From Mauremys mutica (Eukaryota > Chordata > Testudines > Geoemydidae): a stretch of 64,000 bases of DNA. A program made the translations under genes and the position numbers. Shown in pieces: positions 23,922 through 38,900 of the stretch (within the stretch, counting starts at the first letter, position 1; each line of letters starts with the position of its first letter). Location: assembly GCF_020497125.1 (NCBI RefSeq), contig NC_059084.1, positions 11,931,501 to 11,995,500 of the forward strand, in the 5' to 3' direction. The notes under the pieces are model-generated. The model worked only from the letters and a program-made list of their open reading frames with translations. It made no database searches and was not told where the DNA came from.

Positions 23922-26900
23922 CTGTGGAGTCAAACAGAAAGTCAGTCAGGTTCCCCCCCACCAAAAATAAATTCAAAGTGCACCGATAACAGAGACATTG
24001 CTGCCTGCCAACACCATCCAGGTGCTGGGGTGCCAGTGTAATTAAAAGGTGGGCACAATTAAAGAAAGGCAAATCCTGAAGGTTAGAAGTAGCACAAGGT
24101 GAAGCTTATACGGTGGGTACTTACCTGATCCTTATCCTCCCTTATCTCTGCTCCTCTAATCTTGACTCTCATGCCCCTTCCACTACAGTATCCGCCACTG
24201 AATCGCAATGACAGGGGAAAGAAACCTGGCTGGGAGTTCTCTAGGGAGAAAACCCCTCCGCTCCACTGAAATGGTTCTCGCCGGCTTCTCCCTGAAGAAG
24301 TCTTGGGACCTCTCTAATGTCTTCCATCTGCCCCATCACCTTGCTTTATCTTACTTCTCTAACCTTCCCCTCCACTGTGTTGCTGTCTCCTTTGGCAGCT
24401 CCTACCCATGGTGTCCTCAGAGCCGTATTCTTGGTCACCGCCTCCTCTCCGAGGGTGATCTCATCTACTCTCATGGTCTCTACTCTCTCCTCTATGCTGG
24501 AGACTCACAAACTTTCTCCACCCGGCGAGTGCATCTGACTCCAGGATGGCATACTGGCTTGTTGCCAACTCAAGTTAAAAACCACAGCCCAGCTTCAGCC
24601 TGCTGACTTCCTAATGTGCTTTCCCCACCACTGCTTAACACCACCACCCTCCTCCTCCCCACACTTCCCTTGTGTCACCTTAGACTCCTTCCCTGTAGGT
24701 TACTTCTTTCTCCCCCTTTTAATAATCTGCCTAGCCCCATTTGTCCCAGGCACTAAAACACTTGTCTATGAACTCATCTCCTGCTCTGACTTTTTCAACC
24801 ACCTCCCAGCTACCTGCATCATCCCCACCAGACCCCCTCCCAGTCTTTCCACAACACCCTAGCCAACATGACCTCCATAACCCTCAGTCACCTGTGTCTA
24901 ACTGGCCCACTGAATCTTACTTGCCCACCACGTCCCTGCACCTTTGCAGTCCCAAACAACCCTGACCTGTCTATCGTGCTTCCTTCAACAATACCAGCCT
25001 CACTATCTTTTGTTCTTTTCTTCCACACTGTCCTGTGTTCCTGGGGCACCAGGACCTCTGCCCTGCCATCAGTTAAACCCTCCCAGAGGCTTGCTCCTTC
25101 CACAAGGACCCAGACTAAAAAAGAAGAGAGCGTGTTAGCTTTGCTTTTTACCTCCCTTTGTTAATTTAGCTGCCTTCTCTGGCCCGGCTGCAAGCTCTAA
25201 GGAGTAAGGACTCTCTGGCTTGCACAGCACCAGGCACAATGGGTGGTGCTTAAATAGTAGCACGGATATGAGAGAGAGTGTGTGTGAGTGTCCGTCCCCA
25301 TATTGGGCTGGCATCGCACAGCTGCCTTTCCCCCCAGGCTCAGCTCCTGACTAGCTCAGTTCCCCTCCTCCCAGCTCTGTGGGCCAGTCCCATAGCCTCT
25401 GCACTTCCCAAGGCACCATTAAAATGGCATGATCTCCTCTGCCCGGGGAATTCCTCTATAAACAGGGAGGAGAGGCTATTCACCCCTAAGCCCCTATCAG
25501 GATGCTTTTACTACGCAAGGACTGGTATCTCCAGGATATAATCAGAGGAAAGGGCTTCCAGGTTTAACATGCCAGCTTATTATTTACCCATACATTTACA
25601 CTGGTGTTTCCACAATGCCAGGCTGCTTGGGTGAAGAGCTACATAGTGATTATTGTAAAACATGAAACGTTAATTGTTTGCTTTCCTTTGAGTAATACTT
25701 CCCAGCAGTTACCATGTCAACAAACTGCTGCCCCCCAAAAACAAGCTGCGACTTGCGTTATTTTCAGTATTTGTGACCTTTATGCTGCTTCTCTTTCTGC
25801 TAACGGTGTACCTGACTGGAACTTCAGAAAAAAGAGCACAGATGACAAAGAGCTGCCTAGCTTTACACAGTGCTAACCTCCCTTGGAAAAACAGACTCCC
25901 TGCTGTGGGGAAAACCATTCCATGGACTGGATTTAAGGCTCCATTTCATCATCAGTGCGGGGCTCCATTTGCATAAGAGAGCTAAGGTCTTTTACTGTGA
26001 ATCCAAAAAACTTCAGCGTGAACCTCGTATCACCATCTAGCTACCTACTCAACCAGCTCAGTCCCTATGTATTCACTCTGCACTTTCAATTGCAGACTGT
26101 GTTCTTCACTTCCTGTCCTAAATTGTGGTGCTGCTGTACACTGTTAAACAGCTGATATGTCACATCCTGGATGTGGCTGTATTGCTAAGTAGAATTTAGT
26201 GACCCTTTGGGATGAAAATAATCTGAGATTATTCATACAGGAGCACCTATTGGTGAGCTAAAAGCTACTGACTACAAAAAGCCAAAAAAGCCCCCCCTTC
26301 CCCCAAATAAATAAAAAAGAAGCCAAAAATGCTGGGCCTCAAACTGTGGCTAAGACTGTGCAAACCTGAAAACAAATCTGAACATGCAAACTGAACTGGC
26401 CCACACAAGGGATGTTAGGAGATGTCCAAGAATCTGCAGCTACAAGCAACGCTGGTCTAGACAATTCCTGATTTTGCATGTTAAAACACTTTGCATAAAA
26501 TGGCTGCAGTTTTAGAGGCTGCTTGAGAAATTGTTGGCCCAGTGAATTTCTTTGCACACCCAGAATTGGGTCTGCAGAAAAGATCATCCTTGAAAAATAA
26601 AAACCAAGAAGATAAGCGTTTGTTGCACCAAAAAGCTGGCATTACAGTAAACTTGTTACATAGAAATGCCCCCTTCTGTTGCACCAACATATATTTAAAT
26701 AAGCCAATAAGAAGTAATTCAAAAAATGTAGTATTTAAATCCTGCCAAACAGATCTGGGGTAAAAAAATTCAGAATTGCTTAAGTGACTTAGGAGCATAA
26801 GTCCTATTTTCCAAAGTCTCCCATTGAGTCAATTAAACTTAGGAGCCTAAGTGCCTAAACCACTTTCAAAAATGTTACCTCTGGCCAATAAGTCACTGGA

Positions 26901-29900
26901 TCATCACACTGAGAGGTGGAAAAAGACCCCTACAATCTAATACATTCCTCTGCGAGGACAGGACAGAGTCCCCTGCAAGATGTTTCATCAGGATTTGTGA
27001 ACAAAAATTAATTGGTTTGTGTTAGTTCCTCTGACCTTGCTTGTACTGGGCACTGTTCAGTACCTACTAGACAGTTCTGTAACTCCACTATGCTGCAGTC
27101 TATATAGAACTGGGGTTGCTGTAAACGCTCCTCCTATCTAATTATTCAGTGCATATTCCTGTTTGCCATTCTGACCATCTCAACATGGCAGAGCCTTTTC
27201 CACATCTTTAGTCCCAGTTCAGGAATATAAGCAAGGGCTCATCTAAGCAGGGTTCTCAGGCCAACACTTCATTTTTTCCTAGCTAGATCCCTGGCTCTGA
27301 ATGTGAATGGCTCATACCACTATTGCAAAGGCCCCCCCACCAACAGCTGCCTCAGGAGCTATAGTTATCAGCAAAGCAATTCAGAAACAGCACTACCCCT
27401 TGAAAGGGGGTGAGGCAGACTTGAGATTATTACCTCAAATCTGTGGAGGGCTAGGAGCAGTCACAAATCCAGCGGTCAACCCACTCCTTGATCTACTCAG
27501 AATATCAGGGTTGGAAGCGACCTCAGGAAGTCTAGTACAGCCTCCTACTCAGCAGGACCAATCCCCAGACAGATTTTTACCCCAGTTCCCTAAATGGTCC
27601 CAAGGATTGAACTCACAACCCTGGGTTTAGCAGGCCAATACTCAAACCACTGAGCTATCCCCCCTTGAAGCATAACCTCATGGCAGTGACATCCATCCAT
27701 GTCTCTATCCATATGGTGTCTCTAGACATTGGCTCTGTCTCTAGACATCTAACTGAGTAGATGAAAACAAGAACCTGCTAGAAATTCCCTGTCTTTTCTC
27801 ATTGGTTTTAATTCAGATCTGAATTAGGGTTAGGATGGAGTTTGAGGCTAAAATCGGGGCTGAAGTGCAAATTCACATCCAACAGTGTTGAAATCTCACA
27901 AGCTCTTGCAAGGTTTCAACTGTACCCAGCTCAGAACCAGGCCCTTTCTAGATCTGAACCTAACCTAGAACCATAAAGGTAGGTTCAGATTGGAAGATCT
28001 GAATCTAACCTAGAGGCAGGGTTCTGGTGCTGGCCCATCTCTGATTTCAAAAAGGGTATTTTTAAAATACATCTCTGTATCAGTGTTAATCTTTCCCAAA
28101 CCCCGTAAAGAATTAAACAGTTGCTCTCCCCTGTACTAGCCTATCTGACAAAGGGAAGAGAGGGTCAGATCATCTAATAGTCTTCTACTGATGAGTCCTT
28201 TAAAAATAAAAAAAAATAAAAAAAAAAAAAAGAGTTTGCTTTCGAAGAAGTGCTCCTGCCAGACAAGAGGGGGGACCTGTAACCAACTCTCTTCCCTACC
28301 CATCCAAGCTATGGTCCTTCTAATAATGCATTCCCAGTCTCTCTAGGAAAAGGGCTTGGTGTGATTTTTAAAAGTGAATGCCCGTAATTGAATAATCCTG
28401 TTACAAGTGCAACAGTCCACACCAAACACCATCCTCTCCCCGCACCTCCAGGTCTTGTGTTTGCACTCACAATTCTATGCACATTTTTGCCCACACATGC
28501 AAATTTGCAAGTGTGCACCTAGAGGCTCTGGGTTGCCCTTTTGAGCATTTGGCCCTAAATATTCTGTGTTAAAAACAGCTCTCTCAAGCACCTAGTAACT
28601 TGCATGCAGAACTCTCGGCCAAGCTGCTGACATCTCCAACTGAGACTTAACTGTCCACACTCCAACATGTAAGCTCACTGAAAGCATAAAGACACAGAAT
28701 GGGATAGAAGCCTTTGAAATGCCTTATGGATGTCTATGGATGACATGAAAATATTTGTCCCCAGACACATCAATTCTCTTGGCTGCATTTCAGACATATT
28801 TCAGGACAAATTTACAAGAGTAGATGCTGGTGTTGCACGTGGAATGTATCCCTGGACAGAAACAGACCAGGAATCATTCAGAACCAACACATGCATGAGA
28901 ACAATCTTTCATACTGCAGAACTGCATGCTATGTGCGTGTGCACAACCTCCACATCTATTTCCTGGCCATTTGGCTGGATGCACGTGCACTTTCCTAAGA
29001 GGAAAAAAGACCCAATCCTGCAAGGCATTGAACCCACAACTCCCAATAACTTTGGTGGGAGCTGAAAATGTTCAATATCTGGCAGGACTGGACTTAAAAA
29101 CACCCCCAAAACCTCAAACATCTTTATTTTCTCTGATCACTTACCTACAGAATACAACAATTATTTTTTTAAATGAGTATTTCTTCAATTGTAGTTGACG
29201 AGATAGATCTATTTGACTGGTTTGACACTAACTTTTGGACTATTTTCTTCCTCTTAGTATTTGCTTCTCTCAAACGGGTCTTAATACTGTTTGTTAGACA
29301 GTGTCCTGAGTAGCATATACTTCTGCACTTCCTTTCCAAAGCCAGAGCCCCAGCCCCAGTCCAGCACATGTACTAATGCATGCTAAACACCTTTTATTAT
29401 GTTCAAAAAAAAAAAAAAAATCACACACAGCAACTCCAGGATCCATTTCTATTTAAAGGGACCACTGGCAGTTTTTAATTGCAGCTAGACATTTCAGTCA
29501 GAGTTTATGTCAATTGGACTTTAATTGGATGAGCAGATAGCAACTCATTTATTGGATTAAAAAACCCACTTACAAACCAAGATAAGGTCAGCTTTGATTA
29601 CTAGCAACTATAAAGAAAACACAACAAAATCAAGTGCAACGTGATGAAGTTATCTGCTGGCTGGGCTTACTTGTCACAAGTTGTATTTTCAGATTTTTAA
29701 GGAAGGCTGTTCATAAGCCTTTTTAAGCTTTGCTGAACACACAATTTGCATTTGATGTCCATCTTTTCTGCACGTAGCAACCATCCATGATCATGGTAAA
29801 AATGGAACAATTTAATTACATTTTAAAGTGGTATTTTAAGATTTTTATTCTCCTGCTGTGGAATTCTGTCATCCAGGTATGACCATGTAATTTTGAAAAA

Positions 29901-32900
29901 TATAGGTCAGACTTTAGGGCCTCCCCAAAAGTTCTGAAAGCCAGAAAAGAACTTCATCCACAATACACCGTGAGATTATAAAAATGTCAAGTGATCAGCA
30001 ATTGTCATCACACATCAAAGTCATCTTGTGACTAGCAACAATATGAACTGCTTCAGGGTATTATGATTAAACACTAGTAGAGGACACAAACACTTGGAGA
30101 ACACAATGAACAATGTGGTCAAACCTAAAATTAGAATCACTGGTGCCTGCTGGAGAGACTCATCAAGGGCTTTGCTTTGTGCCTTTGGCCAAAGGCAAGC
30201 GTGAGATGGCTGGTGATCAGGATGAAGGCGCAAACCCCATGTTCCTAACTATTTGGCACAACGCCACACCTGCCCCAATAGCCAAAATTAAAAGATGAGA
30301 CATGGTTATAGAGCCATCAGAGGAGGACACAGACTTAGCTTTTGATTTTATTCTGCAAAATATAATAAATAAATAATAATAGGATGAATATAGCTTGTTT
30401 GCAATTCAGTTCATGCTGGAAACACTTTATATATTTGAACATTTTAGGGAGGGCTTAAATGTAAGATGCATCTTTACTCTGTTCAATCAAATGTAGCTTC
30501 CAATACATTCAAAACAGGCTTTAAAAACAAAAAACACACAACCCTACACAGACTGTGCTGACTGGGTCATTTGGCCTTTACAAGGCTTACTTTTAAGAAC
30601 TCCAGTTTGTTGGATTCTCCCTGGGAGCGTTTATAGCCACACCCACACCCCCTGTTAGCATCGCTACTGTAGGATGCGGTGCTCAGAATACTGTAGGTTG
30701 GGTTTGTTTTAGGCAGGTAGCTGAGGGCGGCATTCTGAGGGTCATCCAGGAAGGAGGCAAGCCAGCTAGGTGACTAGCCTCTCATGCTGCTAGGGAAGAG
30801 TGCCGACTACATGGCGTGCTGCCCAGGATGCTCTCCCTTCCCAGCCGCGCTCCACAATAGCAAGCGGGCAGGACTATTCTAAACCCTCGCAGTCCCACTG
30901 CCACCAGCCACGCAGCAGGGTTGCCACAGGGCCATTCATAACTCAAGTGGGCTGCACAGATTTAAGAGTAGAGGAGACAGGCTCGGGGGAAGCAGCGAGG
31001 AAGGTGGGTGGCTCTTTCACTCCCACACCCTGCTCAGCGCTAGCTCCCAAAGAAGCCATGAAGTTGGGCTTTGCTTGGTAGAGGGTAGCCCAACTGCTAT
31101 TTTTCACCATCCTCCCCCTCCTCTAGGAACAGCCTTGCTACACAGCCCTTTGTACACAGACCAGAAATAAAAAGGTAGGAGATACAGTGGGCCTCCTGCT
31201 CGACCTTGACAACATCCCTATAAGACAAGCCCCCATCCTATGGGGTAGACAACAGTGCTGCTGAAGCATTTAAAGAATCAGCAGCACGTGCTAAGATCGC
31301 GTCAGAGGCATGAGCCTGCTTCGGAGGTTTAGCACAGAAATGCCAAGTCGCCTATTGCTTGAGAACACAACGTACAGGGCACCTGCAAGATCAGCACATG
31401 AGTGCTACTGGCCGAACAGCCTCCTTATTTCTTGAGGAAAGAAAAAAAACCCAGCCCTTGGCGTTTGCCAACAAGTGCAGGCATAAGACATCTGGCCACT
31501 GGAACTGGGCCTCTATTTTCATTCCGACTGACTGCTCAGCAGCTAAGGGACATGTTTAAAGGATAAATCCCTTTGGGTTCAGTGCGTTGAAAGGTGCTAG
31601 TCTGAGCACCCTGCAGACTGAAGTCATTGTTCTAAGTAGTACTGAAGGCTTCCTTGGCCATCCCATACCCCAGTGCCATCCCCTGGCTCTAGGATGCTAA
31701 TGGGCCTCCTACTTTTAGTAGCAATAGTATTACAGCAGCACCTAGACACCTCCACTGAGATCACCACCCTGCACTAGGTGCTGTATGTAAATCTACCAAA
31801 GGACAGTCCCTGCTTTAAGAGTTTACAGCTTTAAAGACTGTATAATTTCTATTGTACAAATGAGAAATGGAAGACCAAAATATAGGCCCTGGGCCATCAA
31901 GCACTCATGTAAATTGGACTATTCCCAGGGTTAAAGCAAAGCATGTGTGCAAACATTTGCAGGATGGGGGCCTATATGCCTCACTCAGGGCCACACAGGA
32001 AGACTGTTGGAGCTAGGAATTGAACTCACATATCAAGAGTCCCACTTCAGTGGGACAAAATTGTCCCTCCTCTTCCATGCTGAGCTGGGAAAAAAAAACA
32101 ATTAATCTTTGGGGTAAAGCACAGTTCAGATATCATCCTTGAGTCTCTGGTTTCTCTGCTGTGACTGCCAAGAAGGATTCCCAACTTCGGTGGAAATTTT
32201 GTAGGCATCTGTCCACCAGGAATTCGACTTTGACCAGCAACCTCATTCCACATAGGCCACTAGAACAATCTTCAGATGGTAACCACCAATTAGTCTCTAC
32301 TTTTGTGGGTTGGATTGGAATCAGTGACCTTACACCAAACTCCTGAACCCTCCAGTCTCCTACATACAGCTTGTTAAAGTTAGCACTGAGAAAGGAAGCC
32401 TAGGAACGCTCTCTTACTTCAACGTCTTCTGTGGTTATTTTTGCCCTTTCCAAGTGAGATCCAAACAGAGATAGATATTCTACAAATGCTTCAACAATAA
32501 TTCTCTCCTTACATGTATATGATTTGCCTTAAGTGCCCTCTATGTGGCCTTAAAGATTAGCAGGTATTTTATTGTAACTCATTTGCCTTTAACAAAATCA
32601 AGGCACATCTTAGGAACACTTCCTCTGGCCTCCTCCTTTCTGTCTTACACTCTTCCTCCTTAGGTTCAGCAAGAAGATTTACACAGCAGTCTGAGCAAGC
32701 TCAGCATGTCAGTAACTGTTTACTGCTTCCTTGTTGAGATTATGCTGTAACTCTGGGAGAAAACCAGGAAAGGGCTACATGCCAGCATCACTGACAGGGA
32801 TGGGGAAAGGAGTGGAAAACATGCCCACAATAGGACCTGAGGCTATTACTATTGGCCACAGAATTGGCACAAAAGGCTACCAAAACCACTAGAGAGAATG

Positions 32901-35900
32901 AAAAAAAAAAGTGTCAGAGCTGGGTTCAACCAAAGATATCCATGATTTCCTACTTAACCTAATTTTGAAAGGCTAGGCAGTTTAGGGGTGGGAGGAAACA
33001 TTAAACCCATATGGCTCAGCAATACATCATTACTTTATGATGCTGACAAGCTCAAGATGCAACTGCTTCATTATGTTATGACGCAAAAAAAAAAAACCCA
33101 ATACAACCACCCTCTAGAAAATGGATTGTAATAGAACAAAAAACCCTCACTAAGGTCCAAGAAAACAGATCCCACAGAATGCAACAGGTGGAAAAAGAGA
33201 CAAGAGATGCCACCCACACCTGCTCCCAGGATGTACAGCTAGTGCAGAAGTATGAAAGAGGTGACAAACCATAACCACACGTGGTGAGCACATCTCCTAA
33301 CAAAGATCTAATCCTCCTCTCTCAGCTCAACCCACAACATGAGATCAAAACCCAGTTGTGCCAGGCTGAACATGACCACAGCTTTATCCTCTGCATCTTG
33401 CTTCCTCCACACCCAAGAAAACCCCCCAAAGAGACGCTCTATCAGGAGCAGAAATAGTTCTGGACAAGCAGGCTTAAAAATACTCAGGCAACAGAGCTGA
33501 AGAGTGTCTCGACAAAACAAGAATCACATGACAGCGAAGACAAACCCTCTCAAACTTGGAAGTCTCACAATATTGAAGACACCCTGTGTAAATACTACAT
33601 TTGGCCCAGGTGTATTAAATACCAGATCAGAATGGTTGCATTTTGTACCCACTTAGCCCAGATGTAAGTAAGTGTCTACACAAGGTGGGAGGGCTTGGTT
33701 CTTCACTGCTAAAGAGACTGCTCTCACTCACGCTGGTGAGAATCAAGAGTAATGCAACTGAAGCCATTACGTCAGTACTAGCCAGCTGGTTTCTGTAGTG
33801 TAGTGGTTATCATGTTTGCCTCACACGCGAAAAGTCCCCAGTTTGAAACCAGGCAGAAACAGCAGTATGAGACAGGAGACCAGCCCCTACTCTCACATTT
33901 AAGAGTGGGGGCAGAATTTATATTATAGATTAGATAGACTCTTCCAGTGACTTAGTGAAGTAGCTCAGAGTGTAGTGGAATAAAGAATGTGGCTCATGAA
34001 ACAACAGGCCAGACAATGCCTTGTGCTTTGAGCAGTCATTTACCCCCGTGCAAAATAAATACAAGATGCTATCAGATGAGAAGGGCAGTATTTACGCATT
34101 CACTTTGCACTAGTGAAAGCAACCACACAAAATGCAGGGCTATGATGAATTGGGCCCAAGAGAACAGAATGGTGCTCAAGTGCACTCTGAATCTTTGCTC
34201 CTTTCATATGCTCGTCTCAAAAAGGTGGTAAAGCAGTACAGTCTAGGTGTGTATTTACAGGCATTCAGTTCAAGAGGAGCCTGTCTGACTGGCAGTAGTT
34301 TGGCCTGTGCGTCAGCCATGCTTGGGAATTAACAGCTGAAGCCACTTGGATTTGACTATTTCTTTGGAAATCCCCCCAAAAGCTTTCATGTCTGTCTGTG
34401 CCAGTAACAGGTGCTGTGAGAGCCACCCCACAGGAGCCACTTGTGACTGACAGAGCAGCCTGGGGTCTTGCAGCAGGGTGTTTTCTTATGAGTTGTACAA
34501 CAGGAAGCCACCATAGTAAGGAATGTGTGAGACTTTTTAAAACAGCAAAACCACACAGAAGAGAAGAAAGCTTGTTTCTTTTTATTTGCACCCCAATTGA
34601 ACAGCATTAAGGATAACTATCAAGGGACTTTCTTCACTTCCTGGTTGTAGCAGCAGATTGTGAAAGAAACCAAAAAGATTTAACTATTTCAAGGCAAAAG
34701 TGACAGCAGCCGCATGCTGACCTGGAGCAAGCAGGCCCAACACAACTGGATGCAGTGTGCCTCGTTTTCCATTAGCCTCTGCCTTGTGTACAGGAGTGCA
34801 AGCCAATCCACTTTGCATTGAGATAAGTGACTCCACAAGGTGCTGGGCAATGGAGAATCAGGCTCAATAGCTGGCACCAGACCCACTCAGTAGGCCACAT
34901 CCTGCTGCATTAAACTACCTCTGTAATATTCCAACAGTGCAGAAAGCAGCCCTAAAGCCAGCTTGCTCTGCCAAAGGAAGATTCCTCCTTTATAGAGGGC
35001 TCCTTAGGTGGCGCAGAGCTGTAGCAGTGCCTATGCCACACACGGCTGCTGACCAGAGCATGAGGCATGGCTGGGGATAGAGGATGTAGCCAGGGATGCC
35101 CTATGCCCTGTTCTAGTTTATGCCAAATGAAAGGCTGATGCACAGCAGTGCCTAGATCAGAGGGACACAAAGGGTGACTTAAAGCCAGTTGCATACACCA
35201 CACTGCAGCTGCCCCAAATGTTTCTTGTCAAACAAATAATCTACACAGTTGTCCCTCATTGCTTTTTATAAAGTGTCTCAGATGTTCTTGGGAAAAAATT
35301 TTAAAGGGACACTGCAGCGACAAAAACAGCTCCAATTGTTGCCTCACCACATGTTCTGGTCACATGGGTGCAATTTTATGTCTTCAAGTAATCATGCCCA
35401 CAGATAACTGCAGGCACAAATTCATGGAACTCAAGACATCTAGCTTCCCGACTTGCCACAAACAAGATAGCTAATCGTGTCAATTCTACAAACTAAGCCT
35501 GTTAGTTGCAGGAACAATCAGTGGGTGCAAAATTGTGCCCATAGGTTTAGAGTGTCCCTCTCAAAAATTGGGAAAATACTGCTGTGCTTGTGTTATTAAA
35601 ATCTTAGATTAGAATTTGAAAATTCAAAAAAAAAAAAAAATTTAAGTTTGCTTTTCCCCTTTGTGTTGTTTATTTAGTGTCCCTGCTTCAGAGAAGCTGA
35701 TTTAGTTTCACTTTCTGTTCTGTATGCCCTAGCCCACTGCTTCTCAAGCTATCTGATGTGGGGGACTGTCAATTTCCCCCCCATGTGCCAGGAACCGGTG
35801 CCACATCATCCTATTTGATGCTCTTATGAGGAAACTTGCCATGGACCGGCAGCCGATGGCTCATGGACCAGCACCGGTCCGCGGACCACCACTTTGAGAA

Positions 35901-38900
35901 GCACTGCCCTAGCCTAATGCTGCAGCTGCATTTGGGTCCCCAGCAGTGCTGGGAAAGGTTTAAATTTAAAGCTACCAAAAAGAATACCTTTCACAGGTAT
36001 TTGGGGTTTTTAACCTGCATGAAAACACTTCTGTTTGCATCAGTCTGCATTTTGGGCCTTCGCTACTCAGCATTCTCTTCAGCATGAGTCTGAAGTTTTT
36101 CTTTGTTTTTTTTTTTGTTTGTTTTTTTTAAGAACTAGTTCATTGTGTAGCATTTAATAAATTATTCATTAACCACTTAATTGCTGTGTTCTGCGGCAGC
36201 ATCTGAGATGCAGAGGACCATGGCAGCGGTCTCTAAATCCCAGTATTCCATTATTGGAACATCAGCACTTTACGAGGGATGTTTGTGAGTGGCACAGCAT
36301 TGGAAGTGTTTTGCCCCTGTACCAAATATGTAGGTAGCTTGGAAGCAGGTTGCTTATTTATGTAATATTCGTAAGTCACTGAACAGTAGACCGCCAATTA
36401 CCAAAGAAGGTGGGAGATGACTCAATGAAACTTAAAGTGAAACAAACTGGGGCCTAATTCTACAAGAATAATAGATCCAAAAATCCCACTGGTGTTAGAT
36501 GAAGTTTTAGATGATCAAGGAATGCAGGATTAGACCCTACACTGGCTTTTACTTTGAAAAAAGGCAAAAACAGAACTGACAATCAGACTTTGTTGCTCAA
36601 ATGAACACCTGACGCTCTGCTTTGGAAACATGGTACAATTCATGGCACCAAGGTAAACTGTACAACAACTTTTTTTTGCCAACGCAGGTTTCCTGTGATT
36701 AAATCATTGCCAAAGAAGAATGCAGTGAAATTCTTGTTTACTGATGCTTGCAAATGAGATCTATGATCCCCTCCCTCTTCCTCCCGGTCTCTTGGCAACT
36801 GATAAATAATTTGTAGTGCTCATTGTCATGTGTACTAAATGTACCCCCATTGGTTTTAATGATGAAACTGAGGCCTAATAAATAGAACACTAACTGTAGA
36901 TCACAATGAACACGTGTTCAGTCTCTCACTTCTTAATACGTGAAGCTAAAAGGAAGTTATAAAAACCTCTGCAAAAAAGAACCTTCTTTGTTTGCCCCAC
37001 CTATATGGCTGAAATGGCTGGGCAGAGAGTCAGGGACAGGAATGACAAGAGTATGTTTGCATGAGTTAGGGCCTGATCCAAAGCCGACTGCAGTCAGTGG
37101 GAGCTTAGTTTGTTTCACTGTATTATTCCTTCTCTTTACACTTCACATGGGGAGAGTCTTGTTGAGGGCAGTTTTTAAGATCCACGTTAATTATGTGCTT
37201 GTGCACCCTTTAGAAAAGCCTCTAGTGTGCATGTGCCAGAAATACCAAGGTTACTAGTGGTCTCACCGGCTGAGAAAGCTGTTGTATTTCACATGCAAAC
37301 AAAGCTTTAAAAAAAGACAAAACCAAAAAAATACTGTCTACCTGAAACACTTCTGCTCCTCGCACCTCAGACAAAAGAAAGACTCTTCTTTTCACAAGAA
37401 ATGTTACTCCAGTCCTTCCAGCACAGACTTAACTATTTAAGAAACCTAGCGTGTTTCAACAATACACACCCAGCATAGGGTGTGAGCACTATTATGGCAA
37501 CACTGCCTCTTACATCCATACACTGGCTGGAATGATAATACCAAGACAGTTGTGGGCCTATAGGTGTGAGGGGACAGGAATGAAAGAAGGAGACTATGAA
37601 TTAAGCACAGGGAAGGAATAAAATTGTTTTGTTAAATCAAAAAAGAAAAAAAATGTATATTGTCATATAAAGTTACAAAAGGGCAGTGCTCAAGAACTTT
37701 AAGAAAATGGGTTTTTGTTTCGACCATCAAAGAAGTGCACCCACTATCAATATTCACTTTCTGAAATGATGTGAAAAAGAACGGCATCAATCATTAAACA
37801 GTTAAATGAAGGCAGTATGACAGTAGCTATTGTTCTCTGGAAGCACACTTGTATTTTCCAGAGCAGCTGCCAGATCCTATTAGATGTATAAAAAGGAGGA
37901 CTTCTCGGACTGAGTCGGGATGGTATAAGCTATTGAAAACAGCAGACAAAAGCCCACTTTTGCAGACCATTCAAGCCCTGTATAACATCTGTCCAGAATC
38001 AATTTTTGACCTAATGTTACTTTCATTAAGTATTAGACTTTGTTTCCAATTCAGTTTGTTTCCCTGACTAAAATTGTACCCCAAGTGTGATTCCATGGGA
38101 AACAAGATGGAGAGAGCAGATCTTATGCAAAAAACATGCTATGGAACATGTTATTTTCTTGACTGTTTTGACACCTTAAATATTATGACAAAAAAATACA
38201 TGCCACTTATTTGGAGTCTTCTACATTCTTTGAATTGCCAAGAAGCAAGAAAATGTATTACAAAACAAGTCTCTCGTGATTATGAAGACTGATTTGCTGA
38301 TGCTGAAAAGAGGATCTTTAGGAGTCATATGAAAACTGAAAATTAAAAAAAAAAATGCTACACAACTTTTCCAATGCTCGCCTAAAAGAAAAGTACTATT
38401 GAACTACTGCTGCTGAAGCTGTACTCCTCTTTATGACTTGGAGTTCTCACACATTTTAAAAATGAGGAAGTTGATTCAAGCATTGGACTTCAAACTGACT
38501 TTGAAGTTAACTACATAAAAAATACTTCCACTTACCCATATGGTCGCTGAATAAAGGCTGGATGTAGCTGCTGCACACCTATGGTAAAACCTGAAAAAGT
38601 ATGGGGAAAACATTAGTATTAAAACAAAAAGCATTCACTGTAGTGTGTAGGTATTATAATGCATACATGCACAACTACAAGTGTGTGTGTGTGTGTGTGT
38701 GAGAGAGAGTGAGAGAGAGAACTCCCTAACAGAATACTTTTTAGAGGTACAATTATTTTAATATACTTATGTATATACACACACACACGTAATTTTGGCA
38801 TAGAAAGAAGGTTCAAGTAAGGAAACTGGGAGCAGAGAAAGCTGAATTACATAGTGCACTAAACAGGCAAATCTGAGGGGCCAGTGTGGCTCTTCAGATC

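Larger units (their letters stand above)
23922..38535 (-). other. RBM38: RBM38 intron 3 (14.6 kb)
   Basis: Holds an L2-like LINE relic, a tRNA-headed SINE, a tRNA-Val relic, a short hAT MITE and hairpin repeats. A-runs lie at 28200-28232, 29406-29420 and 35626-35640. Stretches 25265-27495, 28240-31720, 31870-33785 and 35915-38530 show no gene and no clear repeat beyond those listed. Confidence 0.75.

Noticed and set aside
23561..23989. 142-codon open frame on the plus strand
   Set aside because: Antisense shadow of the RBM38 last exon.
30113..30298. 61-codon open frame on the plus strand in RBM38 intron 3
   Set aside because: No known domain, no splice signals; probably part of an unrecognised repeat or chance.
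33789..33861. Working tRNA-Val gene
   Set aside because: Two T-stem mismatches, a changed B box and no T-run terminator.
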